A DNA stretch of 33,829 nt from Dulcicalothrix desertica PCC 7102 (GTDB lineage: Bacteria; Cyanobacteriota; Cyanobacteriia; Cyanobacteriales; Nostocaceae): contig NZ_RSCL01000034.1 in assembly GCF_003991905.1 (NCBI RefSeq), positions 1 through 33,829 of the forward strand, given 5' to 3'. Positions 8,345 to 14,968 of the stretch are shown one piece after another (positions within the stretch are counted from its first letter, which is position 1; the number at the start of each line of letters is the position of its first letter). Both the position numbers and the translations under genes were made by a program. Below the pieces are notes generated by a model. That model made no database searches, had not been told where the DNA came from, and worked only from the letters and a program-made list of their open reading frames with translations.

Positions 8345-8571
8345 TCCTCTCCTCTAGTTAGTGACATAATTTCAGAGGTAGTCATTTTTACTGTTGCTTT
8401 ACCTCGCATCATGTCTACTAGTTTTTCGCCAGCGGTAAGATTTGAATTAGCTTTTTTTAAGTAGACCACATCTCCAATAAGTTCAAATTCGACTTCAGTG
8501 TTGGGTAAAAGCCCTAATTTATCTCGTATTTCAGCGGGAATAGTTACTTGTCCTTCAGGTGTAATTTTCAT
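8341..8571 (-). CDS. vapB: AbrB/MazE-type antitoxin of the VapC pair
   Basis: The protein begins MKITPEGQVTIPAEIRDKLG, the swapped-hairpin DNA-binding domain of AbrB/SpoVT/MazE proteins. LPNTEVEFELIGDVVYLKK completes the barrel. A C-terminal tail (about residues 40-76, GEKLVDMMRGKA...SEIMSLTRGEE) should bind the toxin. The open frame runs to 8604, but the conserved domain starts at the ATG at 8571, which I chose. It is the first gene of the pair and overlaps vapC by 4 bp. It likely represses its own promoter around 8580-8620, where the sequence is AT-rich. Confidence 0.9.
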   Translation of the reverse strand: MKITPEGQVTIPAEIRDKLGLLPNTEVEFELIGDVVYLKKANSNLTAGEKLVDMMRGKATVKMTTSEIMSLTRGEE

Positions 8572-8664
8572 ATTTTTGCATTTAAGTAAGGAATTTTGTC
8601 TCAATAGTACTATATAGTATACAGTTTATTTAGTTTAGCAGTAAAACTGCTTGTTATTGAGAAA

Positions 8665-9216
8665 CTACGATAACTTAATATATTCACATTTTGGAGGAAA
8701 TTCTTCTTTAATATCTGTAGGAGTAAATGTAAGTTTCCATTTATCAACATTGTTTATTTCAATACAATCATCAACATCCGCAATACTATCTTCAATTACA
8801 ATAGTATCATCATGATGACGCTGTTTTAGCTTTAAACAAAGTTGTTTTCTTGCTTTTGCCTGAGCTTCTTTTTTGCTACTTGCTACATAAAACCCTGACT
8901 GATGTACTTCCCCAAAAAAGTTAGGCTCATAGGCGCCGAAGTTGATAAAATACAATTTCAAAGCACTCTCAGCTAAATCACTTTCATTACTTAACGCATC
9001 CGCAGGTAAAACATCTATTTGATAGCCATCTACATAATTCAATTCAACCCAAGCATCGACATGTAAAGCCTTACGAATGCCAAACCACTTTTTCTCGAGT
9101 ATCGGGAATGTTGAGTGTAAGTCGGCGCCAACTGCAAATACAACATCATGTACCTCAATATTACAACCCTTGGCATGACCACCCAAGTATACAGCAAATA
9201 GCTTGATTGATGTCAT
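8665..9216 (-). CDS. DUF1543 domain protein
   Basis: The N-terminal half follows the DUF1543 pattern: LFAVYLGGHAKGCNIEVHDV, then FAVGADLHSTFPILEKKWFG, then AWVELNYVDGYQI. The second half repeats a similar theme (LYFINFGAYEPNFFGEVHQS, then FYVASSKKEAQAKARKQL), so the 183 residues may hold two related lobes. No catalytic motif is known for this family and I cannot assign a function. It has no signal peptide or membrane segment. It lies alone between two toxin-antitoxin pairs, 61 bp upstream of the start side of vapB and 54 bp beyond the stop of the RelE gene. Confidence 0.82.
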   Translation of the reverse strand: MTSIKLFAVYLGGHAKGCNIEVHDVVFAVGADLHSTFPILEKKWFGIRKALHVDAWVELNYVDGYQIDVLPADALSNESDLAESALKLYFINFGAYEPNFFGEVHQSGFYVASSKKEAQAKARKQLCLKLKQRHHDDTIVIEDSIADVDDCIEINNVDKWKLTFTPTDIKEEFPPKCEYIKLS

Positions 9217-9270
9217 TATTCTCGTTCCCTAATATATTGAGGTAGCTCTTGCCCTGCAAGATACAAGTTT

Positions 9271-9609
9271 TTATAAGAAGTCATCCTCCTCCAATACTTC
9301 CTCACTTGTTAAAGGAGCTTGCGAGCTATGACGTACATGAAGCACAAACACTGTATCCTCGCGAATGGTGAATAAAATTCTGTACTTGTTTCTTGATTTA
9401 CCGTTTTGAAGCTGGCGAATTTCCGAAGCAAGAGCATCATTTTCAGGAGCTAGGGCGCAACGTCGGGGTTTTTCTTGCAAACTGGCAATAGTATTCATCA
9501 GTCCGCGAAACCACTTATCCGCATAGTCTGGGTTACGCTCGTTCAGCCAAGAATAAGCTGTGTCAATTTCTGTTCTAGCAGTTTGAGTGACCTTAACTTG
9601 AAATGCCAT
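9271..9609 (-). CDS. RelE/ParE family toxin
   Basis: About 112 residues starting MAFQVKVTQTARTEIDTAYS. The order of a helix pair (TAYSWLNERNPDYADKWFRG), a basic turn (EKPRRCALAPEND), and C-terminal strands (SRNKYRILFTIREDTVFVLH, then VRHSSQAP) is that of the RelE/ParE superfamily. ParE members poison gyrase and RelE members cut mRNA on ribosomes; the sequence does not settle which. The open frame runs to 9633 but the ATG at 9609 gives the usual beginning. It overlaps the antitoxin gene by 17 bp, so translation is coupled. Confidence 0.88.
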   Translation of the reverse strand: MAFQVKVTQTARTEIDTAYSWLNERNPDYADKWFRGLMNTIASLQEKPRRCALAPENDALASEIRQLQNGKSRNKYRILFTIREDTVFVLHVRHSSQAPLTSEEVLEEDDFL

Positions 9610-9883
9610 ATTTTTTCCGCATTTCTTGCTCAAATTCGCTTAGAGAAATTGTTCTACCCGCTTCTACATCCTCCAAACCCTGCTTTATTCCTGCAATCGT
9701 TTCTAGCCTTTCCAAGGTATCAAGCAGCTTTTGGTAAGATTGTGCATCCTGAACTACAAGTTCGGCTTTACCGTTAACTGTTAGTACTACAGGATTTCCG
9801 CTCTGCTTCATTTGCTCTATAAATTCTAAGGTGTTGCGCTTAAAGCTTGAAAGTGAATGAATATCTCGACCAATGTTTAGCAT
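9593..9883 (-). CDS. Phd/YefM family antitoxin
   Basis: A 96-residue antitoxin. Its N-terminal DNA-binding half shows the family pattern: SLSSFKRNTLEFIEQMKQSG, then PVVLTVNGKAELVVQDAQSY. The C-terminal helix (GLEDVEAGRTISLSEFEQEM) is the part that covers the toxin active site. It is the first gene of the pair and overlaps the RelE/ParE toxin gene. The complex should repress the promoter upstream of 9883. Nothing suggests it is broken, in contrast to the Phd remnant at 13622. Confidence 0.9.
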   Translation of the reverse strand: MLNIGRDIHSLSSFKRNTLEFIEQMKQSGNPVVLTVNGKAELVVQDAQSYQKLLDTLERLETIAGIKQGLEDVEAGRTISLSEFEQEMRKKYGISS

Positions 9884-10308
9884 AAGATAAAGATAGCATT
9901 AAATTTGCACTTAATTTAATGCTACCTCAAAAGTCCTATTCGGTACAAGTATTCCGTTTATATTGAGGATGGGTTGTGTAAAATCGCAATCTTATATAAT
10001 TAGGACTTCCAATGAAGAAGCTTTTTGTTAAGTAATTTCGACAGATTAAATGTTTGTACTTGTTACATATCAAGTTTTTTTGAGCTTTTTAACCTTAAGT
10101 ATTACTACGTAATTTAATTTTTAGTGAAATAATTTATACTAAAAATGGGCAACCTTAAATAAGTATTGATACTTCAGGTTGCAAGCATATGCCGCTAGAC
10201 TATGTGAATACATGCGGAGATGAAAAGCCTTAAAAACCATGCTTTTTCCTCCCTGCTACCCCTGCCACCCCTGCTACAAGAGCTTTTTAAGACTTATGTG
10301 TACACGGT
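9884..10308. other. gene-free stretch with a hairpin
   Basis: About 425 bp without a supported gene. It holds one clear hairpin at 10149-10182, with GCAACCT pairing with AGGTTGC outside and AAGTAT pairing with ATACTT inside. There is no T-run after it, so I do not call it a terminator. Near 10251-10277 there is a run of CCCTGCTACC-like repeats. Confidence 0.5.
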
Positions 10309-10338
10309 AGCCCTTATTAAGGGGGGGTTGGGGGGGAT
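10309..10338. repeat. C/G-rich palindrome family, half copy
   Basis: The sequence CCCTTATTAAGGGGGGG followed by TTGGGGGG is one arm of the palindrome seen in full at 17805, 19396, 26072 and 27536. It ends 10 bp beyond the stop codon of the dehydrogenase gene. The run of G tracts could form a G-quadruplex. Confidence 0.75.
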
Positions 10339-10347
10339 CAAAACCAA

Positions 10348-11295
10348 TTACATCACAGACTCATAAGCTTCATTCAATTTTTCTGCTGAATGTTCAAGCC
10401 CGCTTTGTTCTTCTTCACTTAATGGTATATGTAACTTGCGCTCGATACCTTTTTTACCAATAATACACGGAAGACCCAAAACTACTTCCTCACCTATTTT
10501 ATATTCAGAATCTGCTTTTACTGACACAGTAAATATTTGTTTCTCATCCCGCAGAACAGTATCAACTAGTTGAGCGGCTACAGTAGAGATACCGTGACTA
10601 GTACCACCTTTGCGTTCTCCTATCGCATACGCACGCTTACGGGTGTTCTCAACATATTCAGATTTTATTTTATCTAAAGACGTACCTTGGGGAAGTGAAA
10701 ACTTTTCTAAAGGAATGGCGCCAATTAGTGCATTTGACCAAACAATAACTGAAGTATCACCATGTTCACCAATAACATATATATTAGCATCTTGTTTACT
10801 AATATTAATTAACTTACCTAGCTGATAACGTACTCGTGCAGTATCTAAAACTGTTCCTGAACCAATTATTAAGTTTTCTGGTCGAGTTGAAGTTTTGATA
10901 GCAATCCTTGTTAGTACATCAACTGGGTTGCTAATTATAATTAAAATCGCATCCGGCGCCACTCGGTCAAGTTCTTTAATCGTCGAGCGCATAATATCAG
11001 CATTATCACTCAATAACTCTAAACGACTTTGACCTTCTGAAGCCTGGGCGCCAATTGTGATAACAATAACATCACAATCAGCAAAATCTTCGTATTTATC
11101 TGTAGGTAATATATCGCATTCTTCGAGTAAAGGAATTGCGTCTTCAATATCCCACGCTTCGCCTTCTGCTTTATCTTTTGTGCGGTTATATAATACAACC
11201 GATACACATACACCCATCATAACTAAAGCATTTGCAACAGCGGCGCCAACACGACCGGCACCAACTACACCAACTTTGGATAATTTGCTATTCAT
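10348..11295 (-). CDS. L-lactate/malate dehydrogenase family protein
   Basis: This 315-residue NAD(P)-dependent 2-hydroxyacid dehydrogenase has the LDH/MDH fold. The dinucleotide loop is GAGRVG, and the catalytic residues are in place: Arg in GQSRLELL, Asp and Arg in GTVLDTARVRYQL, and His in IGEHGDTS. Two positions are unusual. After strand beta-2, where LDH has Asp to hold the NAD ribose, this protein has Asn-Arg (VVLYNRTKDKAEG), which hints at NADP(H). At the substrate-specificity position, Gln in LDH and Arg in MDH, my alignment of IGAQASEGQSR puts Ala. So the oxidoreductase call is sure, but the true substrate and cofactor are not. Confidence 0.88.
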   Translation of the reverse strand: MNSKLSKVGVVGAGRVGAAVANALVMMGVCVSVVLYNRTKDKAEGEAWDIEDAIPLLEECDILPTDKYEDFADCDVIVITIGAQASEGQSRLELLSDNADIMRSTIKELDRVAPDAILIIISNPVDVLTRIAIKTSTRPENLIIGSGTVLDTARVRYQLGKLINISKQDANIYVIGEHGDTSVIVWSNALIGAIPLEKFSLPQGTSLDKIKSEYVENTRKRAYAIGERKGGTSHGISTVAAQLVDTVLRDEKQIFTVSVKADSEYKIGEEVVLGLPCIIGKKGIERKLHIPLSEEEQSGLEHSAEKLNEAYESVM

Positions 11296-11431
11296 TTCTC
11301 ACGAGTGCCCGCACTTGATTTTCTTTTAAAGAATAATTGACGCGCAATGGGTTATTTCTGTATCTGTGGTTTGAAGTTTCTCTCGTTATAGGGTAAAAAT
11401 TATTTATTAATTGTTAAATATAATCCTAACT

Positions 11432-12379
11432 ATGCGCGAATTATACCCACACCGAGAACCTTTAAACGAGGGTAAATTAAAAGTTTCTGATTTACATACA
11501 ATTCATTATGAGGAATCTGGTAATCTTCAAGGTAAACCAGTAGTACTGCTACACGGTGGGCCAGGTGGTGGGTGTCCTCCTTTCTATCGTCAGTTCTTCA
11601 ACCCGGAAAAATGGCGCCTAATAATGTTCGACCAGCGAGGATGCGGAAAAAGTACACCTCATGCTGAACTACGGGAAAATACAACATGGGAGTTAGTTGC
11701 TGATATTGAAAAACTACGCGAACACTTAAATATAGATAAATGGGTAGTTTTTGGTGGCAGTTGGGGAAGTACATTATCACTAGCTTACAGTCAAACTCAT
11801 CCCGAACACTGTAAAGGGTTAATATTACGTGGTATTTTCATGCTACGGAAAAAGGAAATAGACTGGTTTTACCAAGAAGGCGCCAGTAATATTTTCCCAG
11901 ATGCATGGGAAGAATATTTAAAACCTATCCCACCTGAAGAAAGACACGATATGCTCACAGCATATTACAAACGCTTAACAAGCGATGATATGAAAGTAAG
12001 ACTCTCTGCAGCGCGCGCATGGTCAATATGGGAAGCAAGTACAAGCAGATTATTTATAGATAAAAACTTAATGCAGACCTTTGGCGAAAGTGAATTTGCC
12101 GATGCATTTGCACGTATCGAATGCCATTACTTTATCAACAAAGGCTTCTTTGAACACGACGACCAACTACTAAGAAACGTAGACCGCATTCGTAATATTC
12201 CCGCTGTAATAGTCCAAGGTAGATATGACGTAGTGTGTCCAATGATATCAGCATGGGAACTACACAAAGCATGGCAAGAAGCTGAATTAATAGTAGTACC
12301 AGATGCTGGACACTCAATGAGCGAACCAGGAATTGCCAGCGCTTTAATAGGCGCCACAGATAAATTTAGCGAACTCTAA
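11432..12379 (+). CDS. pip: proline iminopeptidase (alpha/beta hydrolase)
   Basis: The enzyme removes N-terminal proline from peptides in the cytoplasm (peptidase family S33). Family marks are in order: MRELYPHREPLNEGKLKVSD at the start, then HGGPGGGCPP (oxyanion hole), FDQRGCGKSTPH, and the nucleophile elbow GGSWGSTLSL with Ser. The Asp and His of the triad lie in GRYDVVCP and DAGHSMSEP. Length is normal. The frame is open from a TTG at 11411, but the ATG at 11432 gives the classic beginning. It is divergent from the dehydrogenase gene, with about 135 bp between them for both promoters. Confidence 0.93.
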   Translation: MRELYPHREPLNEGKLKVSDLHTIHYEESGNLQGKPVVLLHGGPGGGCPPFYRQFFNPEKWRLIMFDQRGCGKSTPHAELRENTTWELVADIEKLREHLNIDKWVVFGGSWGSTLSLAYSQTHPEHCKGLILRGIFMLRKKEIDWFYQEGASNIFPDAWEEYLKPIPPEERHDMLTAYYKRLTSDDMKVRLSAARAWSIWEASTSRLFIDKNLMQTFGESEFADAFARIECHYFINKGFFEHDDQLLRNVDRIRNIPAVIVQGRYDVVCPMISAWELHKAWQEAELIVVPDAGHSMSEPGIASALIGATDKFSEL

Positions 12380-12402
12380 TCTGTAACGTATATATAATCT
12401 TC

Positions 12403-12465
12403 GGGTGCGTTACGGCACGACAAACCAGCAACGCGCGCGAGCAACCTTCAGGCCCGTAACGCACC
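12403..12465. repeat. inverted repeat after the peptidase gene
   Basis: GGGTGCGTTACGG (12403-12415) is matched by CCCGTAACGCACC (12453-12465), a stem of about 12 bp around a 37-bp loop that contains ACGCGCGCG. Similar GTGCGTTACG repeats are common in filamentous cyanobacteria. It may act as a terminator for the peptidase gene, though no T-run follows. Confidence 0.65.
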
Positions 12466-12484
12466 ACCAACCAATTAAATAAAC

Positions 12485-12490
12485 AGAGGG
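12485..12490 (+). promoter_or_regulatory. ribosome binding site of the small antitoxin gene
   Basis: AGAGGG lies 8 bases before the ATG at 12499. It supports this 59-codon frame as a translated gene. Confidence 0.55.
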
Positions 12491-12498
12491 TTCCCAAA

Positions 12499-12678
12499 AT
12501 GAAAGACGCAAACAAAAAGCAAAAACAGTTAGAGGCTAGATGTGAGACTAACAACGAATGTATTTTAAGCGATATAGACCGAGATTTATTTCTATCTCTA
12601 ATCGAAAATCCACTAGAACCAAATGAAGCTTTAAAATTAGCTATGGCAAGATTTAAAAATGAGTACAAAGGTGAGTAA
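12499..12678 (+). CDS. orphan TacA-like (DUF1778) antitoxin, short form
   Basis: This 59-residue frame starts MKDANKKQKQLEARCETNNE and ends SDIDRDLFLSLIENPLEPNE followed by ALKLAMARFKNEYKGE. The second half matches the C-terminal toxin-binding part of DUF1778/TacA antitoxins (an LFLxLLENPPEPNEALK pattern). The N-terminal ribbon-helix-helix domain, about 50 residues in full-length members, is missing. There is no GNAT toxin gene beside it. It may be a remnant, or a free toxin-neutralising peptide acting on another GNAT toxin such as the one at 17892. The ribosome binding site favours translation. Family call is moderate because the matched part is short. Confidence 0.6.
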   Translation: MKDANKKQKQLEARCETNNECILSDIDRDLFLSLIENPLEPNEALKLAMARFKNEYKGE

Positions 12679-12716
12679 AGAGCGAAATTCTACACTGTAT
12701 CACTAGTGGTTGGTTT

Positions 12717-12753
12717 ATTCTCCTCTGTGCCCTCGACGCCTCTGTGGTAAAAA
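12717..12753. repeat. CACAGAG dispersed repeat, copy 1
   Basis: CCTCTGTGCCCTCGACGCCT followed by CTGTGGT is an inverted copy of the sequence at 21391-21420 (CCACAGAGGCGCCGAGGACA). The two copies sit in unrelated intergenic regions. This short element has no coding potential. Confidence 0.7.
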
Positions 12754-12813
12754 AATGTATGTGAGACATAAACCTATTTACTTATTATAAATATACAATA
12801 ATTATACTAATCG

Positions 12814-13323
12814 TTAGCTAGTGATTTTTGTTTTTGAACTTTTAATAGACCATATTATACTAGGACCAACTTTGATAACCATTTGGTCAGGAGTGAAAAC
12901 TTCCCAGTAAGGTAAATCAGTATCTTCTTTATCAGGAAATAATATTAAATCACATTTATTCCCAAAACTAACAGTCAAAATCAGATTTGGATAGCTAATT
13001 TTCACGTTAGTTATAGTATTGTCTTTTATAATATTTATTTTGTTTTTAATTCCCTCCGGGTCATCGTCGGAAGATACTACAACTTTATCTAAACAGTTAA
13101 GTTGCCATTGGGTTGCTCTTGTACCTAATATCCACGCTCCTTTTTCCTTACCTGCCATTGATTTTTGCAAGTAAGGTATTTTTTCTCCAATATGAAGAGT
13201 TAATTCATCTCCATAGCTTAAATTAGCCTTCCAACAGGTTTCTCCAATTAATCCATTCATTATTTGGAGAAGCTGATTTAAATCGCTAGGTTTAATTATA
13301 TCTTTGACTTGAGTTTCTATCAT
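12814..13323 (-). CDS. hypothetical protein, possible immunity protein
   Basis: I do not recognise a named family in these 169 residues. The protein looks like a soluble mixed alpha/beta fold with no signal peptide. Landmarks are GETCWKANLSYGDELTLHIG, then KGAWILGTRATQWQL, and a C-terminal strand with YWEVFTPDQMVIKVGPSIIW. Its ATG lies 22 bp beyond the stop of the 64-residue toxin-like gene on the same strand. In polymorphic toxin loci the gene directly after the toxin tip is usually the immunity gene, so that role is the natural guess. It rests on position, not on a recognised fold. Confidence 0.7.
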   Translation of the reverse strand: MIETQVKDIIKPSDLNQLLQIMNGLIGETCWKANLSYGDELTLHIGEKIPYLQKSMAGKEKGAWILGTRATQWQLNCLDKVVVSSDDDPEGIKNKINIIKDNTITNVKISYPNLILTVSFGNKCDLILFPDKEDTDLPYWEVFTPDQMVIKVGPSIIWSIKSSKTKITS

Positions 13324-13345
13324 ATTTTATCTACTTCACTTAATA

Positions 13346-13540
13346 TTATCCTAATCCTAAAAATTCACGAGCTTTTTGCCTAAGTTCTTGGTAAGTAAAG
13401 TCCCCACGCTCATGTTTTGTTCCAACATTCCCAGACTCTTTTTCTTCCTCAATAAAATCGCCAAAGTCTCTTCTCTCCTCCTCTGTCATATCAAATTCAC
13501 GAGCAACAGCTTCTAATTGCTGAATATCTTTTTTACCCAA
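13346..13540 (-). CDS. free-standing polymorphic-toxin C-terminal domain
   Basis: This 64-residue protein resembles the tip domain at the end of large secreted polymorphic toxins (Rhs/CdiA type). The pattern is an N-terminal helix (DIQQLEAVAREFDMTEEERR), DFGDFIEEEKESG, then GTKHERGDFTYQELRQKARE. The middle of that last motif (Gly40, Thr41, Arg45, Gly46, Asp47, Phe48) is the part I recognise. The start is a TTG at 13540 with a good AGGAGA site 7 bases upstream. A stop lies 18 bp further up, so it is not the end of a longer frame. The ORF after it is a likely immunity gene. The activity of this domain is not known to me. Confidence 0.62.
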   Translation of the reverse strand: MGKKDIQQLEAVAREFDMTEEERRDFGDFIEEEKESGNVGTKHERGDFTYQELRQKAREFLGLG

Positions 13541-13546
13541 ATATGC

Positions 13547-13552
13547 TCTCCT
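13547..13552 (-). promoter_or_regulatory. ribosome binding site for the TTG-started toxin-like gene
   Basis: AGGAGA (read on the minus strand) sits about 6 bases before the TTG at 13540. It is the best Shine-Dalgarno match I see near this gene and decides the start. Confidence 0.6.
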
Positions 13553-13621
13553 AGAAATTTAGAAGCCATAACAAAACCAAAAATTAAAGTCAGCTATAGC
13601 AATAATCCAATGTTAAATTTT

Positions 13622-13910
13622 TTACTCTTCTTCGACAAGTCCAAACTCCAGACGTAACTCTTCTACTGTTCTTGGTTTAAAGGTCTGTGATGAAGCGCGT
13701 TCAATAGCAGCAACCAAACGTGATGCATTTTCAGGTGACTGAAATAAATAGGCAGTTTCAATAATGCTGTTAAGTTCTGCGGTTGGAATAACTGCAACGC
13801 TTTCGGCGCCTTACGAGCGTTACTACAACTGGTTCACGGGTTGAGAGTGCTTGCTCATAAATTTTATCAAAGTTATTGCAAGCTTCGATATAGGTAGTTG
13901 AGTCAGGCAT
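13622..13910 (-). pseudogene. frameshifted Phd/YefM antitoxin
   Basis: Translation from the ATG at 13910 reads MPDSTTYIEACNNFDKIYEQ and then ALSTREPVVVTL, a Phd/YefM N-terminus, but then runs into a wrong frame and stops. The rest of the antitoxin is in another frame: GAESVAVIPTAELNSIIETA, YLFQSPENASRLVAAIE, and the end EELRLEFGLVEEE with its stop at 13622. The break lies in ACGCTCGTAAGGCGCC near 13806-13822. The total length (289 bp) is one base more than a multiple of three. No toxin gene follows. This is a dead antitoxin, unless the frameshift is a sequencing error. Confidence 0.85.
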
Positions 13911-13960
13911 ATATTTGTTTTATATGGATTATATTAATGCTAGCAGCGTTTGCTCAAAGC

Positions 13961-14392
13961 TTACAATGAGGCGTCAATCATATTTTTTTGGCAAATAAGT
14001 CTAGGAGATACATTGAAAAAATTAGCCAACTTTTCAACTTCATCTTGACTTGGCGCCCTTTTACCACTCAAGATTTCTTCAACTTTAGTATCAGTGCCCA
14101 AAATTGATATTAAATCTTTAGGCTGGAGGTTAGATTCTTCTAGTAAAGCTTCTATCATCTCAATTCCTTTTAAAACAGGCATAGGTTCATGCTGTTGTTC
14201 ATAGTCATAAACCAAAGTACCAAGCACTTTTAGATAGTCTTTGTCATCCTGAGTAATATTTTTTTTATCTAAAATAGAATCGATTCGTTCTTGAGTAGCT
14301 ACTAACTCAGCTTCGTTAGTAATTGGACGCGGAGGAAAAGTAGTAATTAGCTCAAGATAATAATTGCTAGGCGCTTTTAAACCAGTCGTCAT
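13961..14392 (-). CDS. higA: HigA-type antitoxin
   Basis: The protein belongs to the HigA/XRE antitoxins encoded downstream of HigB. A helical N-terminal half (ELVATQERIDSILDKKNITQ, then DDKDYLKVLGTLVYDYE) leads into a helix-turn-helix region: LLEESNLQPKDLISILG, then VEEILSGKRAPSQDEVEKLA and NFFNVSP. The frame is open to 14437, but the ATG at 14392 (MTTGLKAPSNYYLEL) is the best start. This start lies inside the end of the ancestral higB frame, a usual overlap for this pair. The antitoxin looks intact while its toxin is broken. Confidence 0.85.
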   Translation of the reverse strand: MTTGLKAPSNYYLELITTFPPRPITNEAELVATQERIDSILDKKNITQDDKDYLKVLGTLVYDYEQQHEPMPVLKGIEMIEALLEESNLQPKDLISILGTDTKVEEILSGKRAPSQDEVEKLANFFNVSPRLICQKNMIDASL

Positions 14393-14682
14393 CTTTCCAG
14401 GTATCCTTATCGTATTCGGCGTGGGTAAGTACAGCACGTATAAATGCTATCTGGGATTCATAATCCATAATCTATATAGGTTATTAGCCTATATTTATTG
14501 CCACCAATATTAAAAACAGTAAAATTACCAACTAAATCGGCTGATGCAAAGACTTGTCGTAAATCTTTCAAATTATCGAATTTTTCATCAGACACACGTT
14601 CATACCATAATAGTAGTCCTTTTTTAGAAGAGGAATGTTTTTCCCAAAACTCTCTAAGCTTATTTTTGCTAATAACACGCAT
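14367..14682 (-). pseudogene. higB: HigB-type toxin broken by a 7-bp tandem duplication
   Basis: The frame from the ATG at 14682 reads like HigB (MRVISKNKLREFWEKHSSSK, LRQVFASADLVGNFTVFNIG, then GNKYRLITYIDY). It ends early as YGL and a stop at 14458. The missing end is present in another frame: ESQIAFIRAVLTHAEYD, then KDTWKDDDWFKSA with a stop at 14367. The cause is visible: CATAATC occurs twice in tandem (14459-14465 and 14466-14472). Removing one copy joins YIDY to ESQIAF exactly. The lost part holds the RAVLTHAEYD motif of the RNase active site, so the short product should be inactive. Confidence 0.9.
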
Positions 14683-14875
14683 ATAAAATGTTATTTTACA
14701 CCCTGATTTTTAATAACCAATAATTATTAAAACAGTTTTATTTCTTCTGTATAATGTCCCTATACTATTTCAATAGTAAAAATAGTATAGCTAATCTTTT
14801 ATTTGTCTATTATGGCAAGTAATAATAAGCAATGTTAAAAATAAATTCGCTTTCTCGCAATAAGCTCTAATAAGA

Positions 14876-14905
14876 AGGGCGGGCAAGGATGCCCGCTCCA
14901 CAAAA
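14876..14905. repeat. GGGCA palindromic dispersed element, half copy
   Basis: GGGCGGGCAAGGATGCCCGC followed by TCCACAAAAG matches one arm of the elements at 5708-5775 and 33160-33222. It lies about 65 bp beyond the stop of glgP and may mark the end of that transcript. Confidence 0.7.
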
Positions 14906-14968
14906 GTTATATTTTACTAAGCACTTACTACTCAGCACTCAGCACTCAGCACTTTCTACTGATTACTC

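Noticed and set aside
10149-10182. Terminator for the Phd-RelE pair or the dehydrogenase
   Set aside because: The hairpin lies upstream of the Phd gene start on the minus strand and has no T-run on either side, so it is only noted as a hairpin.
11019-11213. Minus-strand frame of 64 residues
   Set aside because: It overlaps the conserved dinucleotide-binding part of the dehydrogenase in another frame and resembles nothing.
12366-12668. Minus-strand frame of 100 residues
   Set aside because: It is the shadow of the peptidase end, the inverted repeat and the small antitoxin gene, which has a ribosome site and a family match on the plus strand.
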